The position numbers were made by a program, and so were the translations under genes. 64,000 nt of DNA from Methylomarinovum tepidoasis. GTDB lineage: Bacteria; Pseudomonadota; Gammaproteobacteria; Methylococcales; Methylothermaceae. Below are positions 18,198 through 27,289 of the stretch, one piece after another. The stretch lies in assembly GCF_030294985.1 (NCBI RefSeq), contig NZ_AP024718.1:1503001-1567000 (forward strand), read 5' to 3'. The notes below the pieces were generated by a model. That model was not told the origin of the DNA, made no database searches, and saw nothing but the letters and a program-made list of their open reading frames with translations. Positions within the stretch are counted from its first letter, which is position 1. The number at the start of each line of letters is the position of its first letter.

Positions 18198-18281
18198 GAA
18201 GTTGGATCGAAAATTCTAACGCTTTAGGGTGGTGGGTGCCAGTGGCAGGTTTCCTGCCCTTTCCCCGGTAGGCCGAGTTGC

Positions 18282-18287
18282 TATAAT
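18282..18287 (+). promoter_or_regulatory. Consensus -10 box (TATAAT) of the fhc operon
   Basis: A perfect TATAAT lies 31 bp before the fhcB start codon. The -35 region 17 bp upstream (CTTTCC) is weak, which suggests activator dependence or an imperfect promoter. A ribosome-binding AGGGAG follows at about 18308. Confidence 0.5.
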
Positions 18288-18318
18288 GCGACGAAACCAT
18301 GTAGCACAGGGAGCGCCG

Positions 18319-19596
18319 ATGGCCAAGATGACCGAACCGGGAATGTGGGTGGAAGTGCCCAGCCCCTTCTGTGGAATCGCCGCCGACGATCTGACCCTGC
18401 GGATCGGGGACGACGGCCGGGTCGAGGTGGTGGAGAACGGCGACGCCGTCACTCGGGCCGGTTTCGAGCAGCCCTTGGGGGACACCTGCCCCCGGGTCCG
18501 GGGAAAGCCGGTGGATCTGGAAACCGCCGTCGCCGAGGCGGCGGGGATTCTCGGCAAGGCCGAGGCGCCGCTGTTTGCCGGCATGGCCGCCGACGTCAAC
18601 GGTATCCGTGCCGCCCTGTCCCTGGCCGACCGGCTGGGGGCGGTGGTCGATACCGTCAATGCTGAAGCCAGCCTGCGCAACCTCCTGGTGCTGCAGGATT
18701 CCGGCTGGATGACCTGTACCCTGGCGGAGGTGAAGAACCGCGCCGATTTGATCGTGGTGGTCGGCTGCGACATCGATGCCGCCTTTCCCCGCTTCTTCGA
18801 ACGCCACGTGTGGCAGGATGGCATGTTCGTCACCGCCGGCGAGCGCCGGGTGACATTCCTGGGCAAGGCGCCTTCGGGTACCAGCGCCACCGCGCCGGAT
18901 GGAACGCCGCCCCGGGTGCTGGCCTGTAGGGATGGCGACCTGCCTCAGGTGGTGGCGGCCTTGCGGGCCCTGGCCAAGGACGCCCCGGTGGCGGCCGAGC
19001 GCGTCGGCGGCATCCATGTCGCCGAGCTGCGGAATCTGGCCGAAGCGCTCAAGGCGGCCCGCTACGGAGTGGTGGTCTGGGCCGCCGGGGCGCTGGCCTG
19101 GGATCACGCCGAGCTGACGGTGCAGAATCTGTGCGAGCTGGTCAAGGAAATCAACCGGGCCACCCGCTGCAGCGGCCTGCCTTTGGGCGGCAAGAATGGG
19201 GATCAGACCGTCGCCCAGGTGTGCGGTTGGCAGACCGGCTTCCCGCTGCGGGTGGATTTCCGCCGCGGCACGCCCAACTACGATCCCTGGCTCAACGCCG
19301 CCGACCGGCTGCTGGCCGGCGGCGAGGCCGATGCGTTGCTGTGGCTGGCGCCCTTCGACGCCAGCCAGACGCCGCCGGCGGCCGACGTTTCTCAGGTGGT
19401 CGTCGGCCGCTGCGGCATGACCTTGGGCCGGGAGCCGGAGGTGTTCATTCCGGTGGGTTGTCCCGGCATCGACCATGCCGGCCACACTTACCGCACCGAC
19501 AACGTGGTGGCGGTGCGGCTGTACCGGCTGCGGGAGACGGCATTGCCCAGCGCCGCCGAGGTGCTGCAGGCCATCGAGGCCAAGCTGCGGCGATGA
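18319..19596 (+). CDS. fhcB: Formyltransferase/hydrolase complex subunit FhcB (formylmethanofuran dehydrogenase subunit B homologue)
   Basis: Protein of 425 residues from the FmdB/FwdB family. It belongs to the Fhc complex, which turns formyl-tetrahydromethanopterin into formate through methylofuran during formaldehyde oxidation. Recognisable segments are PSPFCGIAADDL at the N terminus, LRNLLVLQDSGWMTCTLAEV, and the end DHAGHTYRTDNVV. In methylotrophs this subunit is known to have lost the molybdopterin chemistry of the archaeal enzyme. The start at 18319 was chosen over upstream in-frame codons because AGGGAG precedes it and the family N terminus begins there. The stop overlaps the next gene by 4 bp. 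Confidence 0.92.
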   Translation: MAKMTEPGMWVEVPSPFCGIAADDLTLRIGDDGRVEVVENGDAVTRAGFEQPLGDTCPRVRGKPVDLETAVAEAAGILGKAEAPLFAGMAADVNGIRAALSLADRLGAVVDTVNAEASLRNLLVLQDSGWMTCTLAEVKNRADLIVVVGCDIDAAFPRFFERHVWQDGMFVTAGERRVTFLGKAPSGTSATAPDGTPPRVLACRDGDLPQVVAALRALAKDAPVAAERVGGIHVAELRNLAEALKAARYGVVVWAAGALAWDHAELTVQNLCELVKEINRATRCSGLPLGGKNGDQTVAQVCGWQTGFPLRVDFRRGTPNYDPWLNAADRLLAGGEADALLWLAPFDASQTPPAADVSQVVVGRCGMTLGREPEVFIPVGCPGIDHAGHTYRTDNVVAVRLYRLRETALPSAAEVLQAIEAKLRR

Positions 19597-20075
19597 CGAG
19601 CCAGTTGCTCGCCACCCTGATCGCCGGCGTTTTGGTCGTCGGCATCGCCGTCGCCCTGGCGATCTACGTGATCCGCCACTACGTGGTGCGTTCGGCCACC
19701 TGGCGCAAGGCGCCGGGGCGGATCGTCGCCACCCGGTTGGATGCTGCCGAACATCCCCGCACGGGCGCCAGGCTGTTCGGCGCCCACGTCAGTTACGAAT
19801 ACCAGGTCGGCGGGCGCACCTATCACGGCCACCGCATCAATCCCGACTACATCTACACCAACCGCGAAGCCTTCCACCGCGAGATCTTGAAACGCTATCA
19901 GGAAGGCAAGCAGGTGACCGTCTATTACAATCCCAAAAACCCCACCGAAGCTTATCTGGAGTTGGGCATCCCCAAGGTGCTGCTGGCGTTGATGGCGCTG
20001 GCGGTGGTCTTCATGCTGACGGTGTTCGCAGTGCTGGTGGAGATGGTGGCGGAATACGCGGGAGCCGGGCAATGA
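19593..20075 (+). CDS. DUF3592 membrane protein inserted in the fhc operon
   Basis: Protein of 160 residues with an N-terminal membrane helix (residues ~5-28) and another at the C terminus (~133-155). They flank a soluble beta-rich domain containing GAHVSYEYQVGGRTYHGHRI and VTVYYNPKNPTEAYLE, the hallmark of DUF3592. It has no known link to C1 metabolism. It overlaps the fhcB stop by 4 bp and is followed by fhcA after 28 bp, so it is co-transcribed with the formyltransferase/hydrolase genes. The function is unknown. Confidence 0.82.
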   Translation: MTSQLLATLIAGVLVVGIAVALAIYVIRHYVVRSATWRKAPGRIVATRLDAAEHPRTGARLFGAHVSYEYQVGGRTYHGHRINPDYIYTNREAFHREILKRYQEGKQVTVYYNPKNPTEAYLELGIPKVLLALMALAVVFMLTVFAVLVEMVAEYAGAGQ

Positions 20076-20103
20076 TCTTCAACCCAACGAACAGGGAACC
20101 GAT

Positions 20104-21765
20104 ATGCTGATCAAACTCAAGGGAGGCACCGTCTACGATCCAGCTCATGGCATCGACGGTCAGGTGCGCGACCTCTACGTCCAGGACGGCCGTATCGTCG
20201 AGCCGCCGCCCGGCGCACGGGTCGATCGGGAATACGACCTGTCCGGAAAGATCGTCATGGCAGGCGCCATCGACATGCACACCCACATCGGCGGCGGTAA
20301 GGTCAACATCGCCCGCACGATGCTACCGGAGGACCACCGTGCCGATCCCCAGTACCACACCGAGCGGCTGCGTTCCGGTTGTGGCCATGCCGCCCCCAGT
20401 ACCCTGACCACCGGCTACCGCTACGCCGAGATGGGCTTTACCACCGCCTTCGAGCCGGCGGTGCTGCCGGTCAACGCTCGCCAGGCCCACATGGAGATGG
20501 GCGACATTCCCATCCTCGACAAGGGCGGTTACGCCATGCTCGGCAGCGACGATTTCCTGCTGCGGCTGCTGCGCGACGGCGCTGACCAGCAGGCCATCAA
20601 CGATTACGTCGCCTGGACCCTGAACGCCACCCAGTGCATCGGCATCAAGGTGGTCAACCCCGGTGGCATCAGCGCCTTCAAGTTCAACCAGCGGGCCCTG
20701 GATCTGGACGAGCGGCACGCCTACTACGGCGTCACGCCGCGCCAGGTGCTCAAGACCCTGGCCACCGCAGTGCATGAACTGGGCGTTCCCCATCCGCTCC
20801 ACGTCCACGGCTGCAACCTGGGGGTGCCGGGCAATGTGGAAACCACCCTCAAGACCATCGCCGGCATCGAGGGGTTGCCTCTGCATCTGACCCACATCCA
20901 GTTCCACAGCTACGGCACCGAGGGGGATTTCAAGTTTTCCTCCGGGGCGGCGCGGATCGCCGAGGCGGTCAACGCCAACCCCAACATCACCGTGGACGTG
21001 GGCCAGATCCTGTTCGGGCAGACGGTCACCGCCTCGGGCGACAACATGCGCCAGCACGCCAACGCCGGCCACGCCCATCCGAAGAAGTGGGTGTGCATGG
21101 ACATCGAATGCGACGCCGGCTGCGGGGTGGTGCCGTTCAAGTATCGGGACCAGAACTTCGTCAACGCCCTGCAGTGGGCCATCGGCCTGGAGATCTTCCT
21201 GCTGGTGGACGACCCGTGGCGGGTGTTTCTCACCACCGACCATCCCAACGGCGCCCCCTTCACCAGCTATCCCCACCTGATCCGCCTGCTCATGGACCGG
21301 ACCTTCCGCAACGAGCAGCTCTCGCGCCTGCACCCGGAGGCGCAGAAGATGACCACCCTGGCGGCCATCGAGCGCGAATACAGCCTCTACGAGATCGCCA
21401 TCATGACCCGCGCCGGGGCCGCCAGGCTGGTGGGCCTGGACGACCGCGGCCATCTGGGGGCGGGAGCGGCGGCCGACATCACCGTCTATACCCCCAACGA
21501 GGACGTGGAGGCCATGTTCGCCAGGCCGGCCTACGTGTTCAAGGACGGCGAGCTGGTGGTCCGGGACGGCCAGGTGGTCGGCGTCACCTGGGGCACCACC
21601 CACACCGTCAAGCCGGATTACGATGCCGGCATCGAGAAGCAACTGGCCGATTACTTCGACCGCTACATGACCATGAAACTGGACAACTTCATCATCCGTG
21701 ACGAGGAGATCGCCGAGGACGGCCGTGGCAGCATCACCGTGCATCCGTGCGGAGGGCAGGGCTGA
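20104..21765 (+). CDS. fhcA: Formyltransferase/hydrolase complex subunit FhcA (formylmethanofuran dehydrogenase subunit A homologue)
   Basis: Protein of 553 residues from the amidohydrolase-like FmdA family. This subunit hydrolyses formyl-methylofuran to formate. The metal-binding DMHTHIGGGKVN near residue 60 is present, along with PHPLHVHGCNLGVPGN, LHLTHIQFHSYG and HPNGAPFTSYP, all typical of FhcA and its archaeal relatives. Full length for the family. It is coupled to fhcD by a TGATG overlap. With FhcB, FhcC and FhcD it forms the complete cytosolic complex. Confidence 0.96.
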   Translation: MLIKLKGGTVYDPAHGIDGQVRDLYVQDGRIVEPPPGARVDREYDLSGKIVMAGAIDMHTHIGGGKVNIARTMLPEDHRADPQYHTERLRSGCGHAAPSTLTTGYRYAEMGFTTAFEPAVLPVNARQAHMEMGDIPILDKGGYAMLGSDDFLLRLLRDGADQQAINDYVAWTLNATQCIGIKVVNPGGISAFKFNQRALDLDERHAYYGVTPRQVLKTLATAVHELGVPHPLHVHGCNLGVPGNVETTLKTIAGIEGLPLHLTHIQFHSYGTEGDFKFSSGAARIAEAVNANPNITVDVGQILFGQTVTASGDNMRQHANAGHAHPKKWVCMDIECDAGCGVVPFKYRDQNFVNALQWAIGLEIFLLVDDPWRVFLTTDHPNGAPFTSYPHLIRLLMDRTFRNEQLSRLHPEAQKMTTLAAIEREYSLYEIAIMTRAGAARLVGLDDRGHLGAGAAADITVYTPNEDVEAMFARPAYVFKDGELVVRDGQVVGVTWGTTHTVKPDYDAGIEKQLADYFDRYMTMKLDNFIIRDEEIAEDGRGSITVHPCGGQG

Positions 21766-22661
21766 TGGTCATCAACGGCATCCACATCGACGACACCTTC
21801 GCCGAGGCCTTCCCCATGAAGGCCACCCGCGCCATCATCACCGCCCAGAACCTGGAGTGGGCCTACCACAGCGCCCGCGCCATGACGGGTTTCGCCACCT
21901 CGGTGATCGCCTGCGGCTGCGAGGCCGGCATCGAGCGCGAGCTCAGCCCGGAGGAGACGCCGGACGGCCGCCCCGGGGTTGCGGTGCTGATCTTCGCCAT
22001 GGGCGGCAAGGGGCTGGCCAAACAGCTGGAAACCCGCGCCGGCCAGTGCGTGCTGACCTCGCCCACCTCGGCCCTGTTCGCCGGCATCGAGGGAGGCAAG
22101 CCCATTCCCCTGGGCAAGAACCTGCGTTTCTTCGGCGACGGTTTCCAGATGTCGAAGAAGATCGGCGGCAGGCGCTACTGGCGCATCCCGGTGATGGACG
22201 GCGAATTTTTGGCCGAGGAAACCACCGGCATGGTAGATGCGGTCGGCGGCGGCAATTTCCTGATCCTGGCCGAATCCCAGCCCCAAGCCCTGGCGGCCTG
22301 TGAGGCGGCGGTGGCGGCGATGAAAGAGATCCCCAACGTCATCATGCCGTTTCCCGGCGGGGTGGTGCGCTCCGGTTCCAAGGTCGGCTCCAAGTACAAG
22401 GCCCTCAATGCCTCCACCAACGACGCCTTTTGTCCGACCCTGAAAGGGGTGACGAACACCCAGCTGTCACCGGAGATCGAATCGGTGATGGAGATCGTCA
22501 TCGACGGTCTGACCAAGGAGGACATCGACAAGGCCATGCGCGCCGGCATCGAGGCGGTGTGTCAGCTGGGGGCCGGGGCCGGCATCCGCCGCATCAGCGC
22601 CGGCAACTACGGCGGCAAGCTGGGGCCGTTCCACTTTCACCTGCGGGAGATCATGGCATGA
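21765..22661 (+). CDS. fhcD: Formylmethanofuran:tetrahydromethanopterin formyltransferase (FhcD)
   Basis: Protein of 298 residues, the usual length for Ftr/FhcD. It transfers the formyl group between formyl-tetrahydromethanopterin and methylofuran. Typical segments are INGIHIDDTFAEAFPMKATR at the start, GFATSVIACGCEAGIE, and MPFPGGVVRSGSKVGSKYKA. The ATG at 21765 overlaps the fhcA stop codon; an in-frame ATG 18 bases upstream would lie inside fhcA and adds residues not seen in the family. The stop overlaps fhcC by 4 bp. Confidence 0.96.
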   Translation: MVINGIHIDDTFAEAFPMKATRAIITAQNLEWAYHSARAMTGFATSVIACGCEAGIERELSPEETPDGRPGVAVLIFAMGGKGLAKQLETRAGQCVLTSPTSALFAGIEGGKPIPLGKNLRFFGDGFQMSKKIGGRRYWRIPVMDGEFLAEETTGMVDAVGGGNFLILAESQPQALAACEAAVAAMKEIPNVIMPFPGGVVRSGSKVGSKYKALNASTNDAFCPTLKGVTNTQLSPEIESVMEIVIDGLTKEDIDKAMRAGIEAVCQLGAGAGIRRISAGNYGGKLGPFHFHLREIMA

Positions 22662-23470
22662 GCGCGTTGACTTTGACCCTGAAGGCCGAACCCCGCCAGC
22701 GGGTGGACATGCGTCCACTGTCGGCGGCCAGGGAACTGACCCCGGCGGAAATCGCCGCCCTCAAGCTCTGGCTCGGAAAGCGCCGCCGGCGCGTGGACGA
22801 GCTGTTCACCCTGGAAGGCGATGACACCGCCCGCCTGGTGCTGCGCGGCGACTGCCGCAAGCTCGATTACATCGGCCGCGACGCCCGCGATCTCGACATC
22901 ACCGTGGAAGGAAATGCGGGGGCCTATGCCGGCATGGGGATGCGTTCGGGCCGGCTGCACGTCAAGGGCGATGCCGATCTTTTCGCCGCCTGCGAACTGC
23001 GCGGCGGTCTGGTGCAGATCGACGGCAATGCCGGAAACTTCCTGGGCGCCGCCCTGCCCGGGGACAAACGCGGCATGCGCGGCGGCATCGTGCTGGTGAA
23101 GGGAGATGCCGGCGACCGTTGCGGTGACCAGTTGCGCCGCGGCATCATCCTGGTGGAAGGCAACGCTGGTGACTACTGCGGTTCGCGCCTGATCGCCGGC
23201 ACCATCGCGGTGATGGGGCAGGTGGGGAAAAATCCCGGCTACGGCCTGCGCCGCGGCACCCTGCTGTTGTGGCGGGAACCGGCAGTCATCCCGGCCACCT
23301 ACGGCGACTGCGGCACCCACACCCTGGGATTCCTGCCGCTGTGGTTCGCCGGCCTGCGCCATCTCGACAGCCGCTTCGCCGATCCAGCCAACGCCTTCAA
23401 CCGGGTCCACCGCTACGGGGGGGATCTGGCCTCGGTGGGACGGGGAGAGATTCTGGTCCGTGCCGCTTAG
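22658..23470 (+). CDS. fhcC: Formyltransferase/hydrolase complex subunit FhcC (formylmethanofuran dehydrogenase subunit C homologue)
   Basis: Protein of 270 residues whose central part is a right-handed beta-helix made of repeated GxxG turns (for example GNAGAYAGMGMRSGRLHVKGDA, then GGIVLVKGDAGDRCG and GIILVEGNAGDYCG). This is the fold shared by FmdC and the glutamate synthase alpha domain. It is the scaffold subunit of the complex. The ATG overlaps the fhcD stop by 4 bp; this frame also extends upstream inside fhcD but without a family match. It is the last of the fhc genes. Confidence 0.94.
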   Translation: MSALTLTLKAEPRQRVDMRPLSAARELTPAEIAALKLWLGKRRRRVDELFTLEGDDTARLVLRGDCRKLDYIGRDARDLDITVEGNAGAYAGMGMRSGRLHVKGDADLFAACELRGGLVQIDGNAGNFLGAALPGDKRGMRGGIVLVKGDAGDRCGDQLRRGIILVEGNAGDYCGSRLIAGTIAVMGQVGKNPGYGLRRGTLLLWREPAVIPATYGDCGTHTLGFLPLWFAGLRHLDSRFADPANAFNRVHRYGGDLASVGRGEILVRAA

Positions 23471-23497
23471 AATAACGATACCAGGGGAGGAAAACAC

Positions 23498-23926
23498 ATG
23501 TTCGAACTGTTAGTCGCTTTGACCGTATTGTTTGTGGCCTACACGCTGTACATCTTCATCAGCGTGGCCATCAAGGGCTGTCCCCACGAGGAAGGACCTG
23601 AAACCGCTGCCCCGCCACCGCCGCAGGCTCCGGTGTCGCCTGAAGCGCCGAAGCCGGCCGCCGAGGCCGCGCCCGCCACGGCCGAACCCGAACCCAGCGA
23701 CGAGGAAGTCGCCCAGCTCAAGCAGTTCAAAAATCCGGAAACCGGCGAACTGGCCGCCGTGCCCACCAACTACCGCTTCGCCAAGCGCTGGATCAAGGAA
23801 GCCCTGGTCAAGGAGGGCCTGCTCGACCGCATCTACCGCAACAACGAATTGCAGGATCCGGAAACCGCCGCCAGGGTCAAGGAAGCGTTGGAACGCTTCA
23901 AGCGGCTGCGCAAGTACTGGGCCTGA
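23498..23926 (+). CDS. Small membrane-anchored protein of unknown function
   Basis: Protein of 142 residues. An N-terminal membrane helix (residues ~3-25) is followed by a Pro/Ala/Glu-rich linker of about 45 residues and a C-terminal helical domain (ELAAVPTNYRFAKRWIKEALVKEGLLD and a basic end, RFKRLRKYWA). No family is recognised. A good ribosome-binding site, GGGGAGG, precedes the ATG. It lies 27 bp after fhcC on the same strand and may be the end of that operon. Confidence 0.65.
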   Translation: MFELLVALTVLFVAYTLYIFISVAIKGCPHEEGPETAAPPPPQAPVSPEAPKPAAEAAPATAEPEPSDEEVAQLKQFKNPETGELAAVPTNYRFAKRWIKEALVKEGLLDRIYRNNELQDPETAARVKEALERFKRLRKYWA

Positions 23927-23929
23927 AGC

Positions 23930-24382
23930 TCACCAATACCGTCCGGCCCCGATGAAATGCCGCCACCAGTAGCGGTTAAGCCGGGTGGTTCGGACGCGCT
24001 TGCCGCGCGAAGGGGCGTGGACGAAATTGCCGTCGCCCACGTGCCAGCCCTTGCGCGCGGGACGGAAGAACAGCAGGTCTCCCGGTTGCAGTGCCCCGGC
24101 CGGGATCTTGCGGGCGTGGCGCCATTGTTGCCTGGCGGCGCGGGGAACGTCAAGGCCGAAGCGGCGGTGGGTGAATTGGACTAGGCCGCTGCAATCGAAG
24201 CCGCTGGGATCGTTGCCGCCGTAACGGTAAGGCACGCCCTGATACCGCAGCGCGATGGCGGCGATCCTCGCTCCCAGATGCGTGGCCGAAGCGGCGGGTC
24301 GGGAAGGATGAGCCGCGCATCCGCCCAGCACCGAGGCCAGAATCCCCAGTCCCATGAGATGTGCTTGAATCCGTTGGCGCAT
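23930..24382 (-). CDS. NlpC/P60-family lipoprotein (cell-wall hydrolase)
   Basis: Protein of 150 residues starting [13 protein letters not shown], with a lipobox LGGC that predicts an outer-membrane lipoprotein. The catalytic domain has the NlpC/P60 triad context: Cys in [10 protein letters not shown], His in [14 protein letters not shown] and the [10 protein letters not shown] loop. Such proteins cut peptide stems of peptidoglycan, as Spr/MepS does. A longer start at 24433 would place extra residues before the signal peptide and is less likely. It is divergent from dapD, an enzyme for the same polymer's precursor. Confidence 0.85.
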   Translation of the reverse strand: MRQRIQAHLMGLGILASVLGGCAAHPSRPAASATHLGARIAAIALRYQGVPYRYGGNDPSGFDCSGLVQFTHRRFGLDVPRAARQQWRHARKIPAGALQPGDLLFFRPARKGWHVGDGNFVHAPSRGKRVRTTRLNRYWWRHFIGAGRYW

Positions 24383-24432
24383 GGCGGGTATGCTTTGCCG
24401 TTTCCATCGACAACCATAACAGGGATATCGCA

Positions 24433-25251
24433 ATGAGTGAACTGGCGCGCGTCATCGAGGACGCCTTCGAAAAGCGGACCGAACTGAGCCCCCAAAGCGC
24501 CCCGGCGGAAATCCGCGAGGCGGTGGAGGCGGCTCTGTGCCTGCTCGATTCCGGTCAGGCGCGGGTGGCGGAGAAAAAGGACGGCCAGTGGGTGGTGAAC
24601 CAGTGGCTCAAGAAGGCGGTGCTGCTGTCGTTCCGCCTCAATGACAACCGCATGATGGATGGGGCGCCGACCAATTTCTACGACAAGGTGGAGCTGAAGT
24701 ATGCCGGCTACCGCCCCGAGGACTTCCGCCGCGACGGGGTGCGGGTGGTGCCTTTCGCCAACGTCCGCCGCGGGGCCTACGTGGCGCCGGGCGCGGTGCT
24801 GATGCCGTCCTACGTCAACATCGGCGCTTACGTGGATTCCGGCACCATGGTGGACACCTGGGCCACGGTGGGTTCCTGTGCCCAGATCGGCAAGAACGTG
24901 CATCTGTCCGGCGGCGTTGGTATCGGCGGGGTGCTGGAGCCGCTGCAAGCCAATCCCACCATCATCGAGGACAATTGCTTCATCGGCGCCCGCTCCGAGA
25001 TCGTCGAGGGGGTGATCGTCGAGGAAGGTTCGGTGATCTCCATGGGGGTCTACATCGGCCAGTCCACCAAGATCTACAACCGCCAAACCGGCGAAATCAG
25101 CTACGGCCGCGTGCCTGCCGGCTCGGTGGTGGTGCCCGGCAGCCTGCCGGCCAAGGACGGCAGCCACAGCCTCTACTGCGCCGTCATCATCAAACAGGTG
25201 GACGAGCGTACCCGCAGCAAGGTGGGGATCAACGAGCTGCTTAGGGACTGA
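24433..25251 (+). CDS. dapD: 2,3,4,5-tetrahydropyridine-2,6-dicarboxylate N-succinyltransferase
   Basis: Protein of 272 residues (E. coli DapD has 274). It performs the succinyl-CoA-dependent step of diaminopimelate and lysine synthesis. The left-handed beta-helix is visible as hexapeptide repeats ([40 protein letters not shown]) and the motif [19 protein letters not shown]. The ATG at 24433 follows AGGGAT and matches the family start; upstream in-frame codons do not. dapE follows after 2 bp, so the two form an operon. Confidence 0.96.
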   Translation: MSELARVIEDAFEKRTELSPQSAPAEIREAVEAALCLLDSGQARVAEKKDGQWVVNQWLKKAVLLSFRLNDNRMMDGAPTNFYDKVELKYAGYRPEDFRRDGVRVVPFANVRRGAYVAPGAVLMPSYVNIGAYVDSGTMVDTWATVGSCAQIGKNVHLSGGVGIGGVLEPLQANPTIIEDNCFIGARSEIVEGVIVEEGSVISMGVYIGQSTKIYNRQTGEISYGRVPAGSVVVPGSLPAKDGSHSLYCAVIIKQVDERTRSKVGINELLRD

Positions 25252-25253
25252 CC

Positions 25254-26387
25254 GTGAGCGAAACCCTGGAGCTGGCCAAGGCCCTGATCGCTAAGCCCTC
25301 AGTGACGCCGGAGGACGCCGGCTGCATGGAGCTGATCGTGGAGAAGCTGGAGCCTTCGGGTTTCGAGGCGGAATTCCTCGACTTCGGCGACACCCGCAAT
25401 CTGTGGCTGCGCCGCGGCAGCGCCCGGCCGCTGTTCGTGTTTCTCGGTCACACCGACGTGGTGCCGCCCGGCGACCCGGCCGCCTGGATCTTTCCGCCCT
25501 TCGAGCCCCACGTCCACGAGGGCAAGCTCTACGGCCGCGGCGCCGCCGACATGAAGGGGGCGGTGGCGGCCTTCACCGTCGCCTGCCGCCGTTTCGTGGA
25601 GAAGCACCCGGATCACGCCGGTTCCATCGCCGTGCTGCTGACTTCCGACGAGGAAGGACTCGCCGTCGACGGCGTGGCGAAGGTGGTGGAGGTGCTCCAG
25701 GCCCGCGACGAAACCATCGACTGGTGCCTGGTGGGGGAGCCGTCGAGCGAGACGAAGCTGGGTGACGTGGTCAAGGTCGGACGCCGCGGCTCCCTCACCG
25801 GCATGTTGCGGGTCTTCGGCGTTCAGGGGCACGTGGCCTATCCCCACAAGGCCAGAAATCCCATCCACCAGTTCGCCCCGGCCTTGAACCACCTGGTCAA
25901 CGAAGTCTGGGACGAGGGCAACGACCACTTTCCCTCCACCACTTTTCAAATCGCCAATATCGAGGCTGGCACCGGGGCCGAGAACGTCATCCCCGGCCAT
26001 CTCGACGTCCAGTTCAACTTCCGCTTCTCCACCGAGCTGACCGCCGAGGCCATCCAGCGCCGGGTGGCCGAGATCCTCGACCACTACGGTCTCGACTACG
26101 AACTGGACTGGCGCCTGTCCGGCAACCCCTTCCTGACCGCCAGTGACGAGATCATCGGCGCGGTGCAGCAGGCCCTCAGGGAGGTGCTGGGACGGGAGGC
26201 CGAACTGTCCACCGCCGGCGGCACCTCCGATGGCCGTTTCATCGCCCCCACCGGCGCCCAGGTGCTGGAGCTGGGACCTATCAACGCCACCATCCACCAG
26301 GTCAACGAGCACGTGGCGGTGGCCGATCTCGACGCCCTGACCGAGGTGTACGAGCAGGTGCTGGGGAATCTGTTGCTGCGAGGGTGA
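25254..26387 (+). CDS. dapE: Succinyl-diaminopimelate desuccinylase
   Basis: M20-family metallohydrolase of 377 residues, usual length. It removes the succinyl group from N-succinyl-LL-diaminopimelate using two zinc ions. Ligands and motifs seen: GHTDVVPPGD, YGRGAADMKGAVAAF, TSDEEG with the catalytic Glu pair, GEPSSE, and the C-terminal STAGGTSDGRF and NATIHQVNEHV. The start is GTG, two bases after the dapD stop. Confidence 0.95.
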   Translation: MSETLELAKALIAKPSVTPEDAGCMELIVEKLEPSGFEAEFLDFGDTRNLWLRRGSARPLFVFLGHTDVVPPGDPAAWIFPPFEPHVHEGKLYGRGAADMKGAVAAFTVACRRFVEKHPDHAGSIAVLLTSDEEGLAVDGVAKVVEVLQARDETIDWCLVGEPSSETKLGDVVKVGRRGSLTGMLRVFGVQGHVAYPHKARNPIHQFAPALNHLVNEVWDEGNDHFPSTTFQIANIEAGTGAENVIPGHLDVQFNFRFSTELTAEAIQRRVAEILDHYGLDYELDWRLSGNPFLTASDEIIGAVQQALREVLGREAELSTAGGTSDGRFIAPTGAQVLELGPINATIHQVNEHVAVADLDALTEVYEQVLGNLLLRG

Positions 26388-26393
26388 AAAACC

Positions 26394-27140
26394 ATGCAAA
26401 GCCACGAAGTCGACTACCGCATCGTCGGTGAGGACCTGCAGCTGGTGGAGATCGTTCTCGATCCCGGCGAGACCGTGGTGGCCGAGGCGGGGATGATGCT
26501 CTACCTGGAGGAGGACATCGCCTTCGAGACCCGCCTCGGTGACGGCTCCGAGGCCGGGGTCATGGGCAAGCTGTGGTCTCTGGGAAAGCGCATGCTCACC
26601 GGCGAGTCCGTGTTCCTGACCCATTTCACCAACGAAGGACAGCGCCCGCGCACCGTCGCCTTCGCCGCTCCCTATCCCGGCTCCATCATTCCTGTCGATC
26701 TGGCCCAATTGGGTGGGGAGATCACCTGCCAGAAGGACGCCTTCCTCGCCGCCGCCAAGGGGACGAAGATCGACGTGGTGTTTCAGAAGCGCCTGGGCAC
26801 CGGCTTCTTCGGCGGCGAGGGCTTCATCCTCGAGCGCCTGGAGGGGGACGGCATGGCCTTCCTCCACGCCGGCGGCAAGGTGGTGAAGAAGGATTTGGTA
26901 GGGGAGACGATCCGGATCGATACCGGCTGCCTGGTGGCCTTCGGGCCGGGGATCGACTACGGCATCGGCCTGGCCGGCGGGCTCAGGAGCATGTTCTTCG
27001 GCGGCGAGGGATTGTTTCTGGCCACGCTTTCGGGCACCGGCAGCGTGTGGATTCAGAGCCTGCCGTTCTCGCGCCTGGCCGAGCGGGTCATCGACGCCGC
27101 CGTCGGAATGGGCCGGCTGCGCCTCGGGGACGAAGGCTAG
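26394..27140 (+). CDS. AIM24/TIGR00266-family protein
   Basis: Protein of 248 residues with no signal peptide. It has the features of the TIGR00266/AIM24 family: [59 protein letters not shown], and the end FGPGIDYGI with [22 protein letters not shown]. The biochemical role of the family is not established. It follows dapE by 6 bp and is probably the end of that operon. Confidence 0.88.
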   Translation: MQSHEVDYRIVGEDLQLVEIVLDPGETVVAEAGMMLYLEEDIAFETRLGDGSEAGVMGKLWSLGKRMLTGESVFLTHFTNEGQRPRTVAFAAPYPGSIIPVDLAQLGGEITCQKDAFLAAAKGTKIDVVFQKRLGTGFFGGEGFILERLEGDGMAFLHAGGKVVKKDLVGETIRIDTGCLVAFGPGIDYGIGLAGGLRSMFFGGEGLFLATLSGTGSVWIQSLPFSRLAERVIDAAVGMGRLRLGDEG

Positions 27141-27142
27141 CC

Positions 27143-27170
27143 AAAAAAAATGCCCGCCGGGAAGGGCGGG
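27143..27170 (-). terminator. Rho-independent terminator reading leftward
   Basis: On the minus strand the stem CCCGCC / GGCGGG with a six-base loop is followed by eight T residues. The T run lies on the AIM24 side, so it terminates leftward transcription. No minus-strand gene is seen to its right for several kb, so the transcript it stops is unclear. It sits 3 bp after the AIM24 stop. Confidence 0.75.
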
Positions 27171-27289
27171 CCAAGGCATGGGAGCAATACCCATGAGGAG
27201 GATCCTAAAAAGGAGGTAAGTGATGAACACTTGTTTCCATAGACCGTACAAATAGAGATTTGTTCCCATCATTGTTTCTTTTTCGTTGT

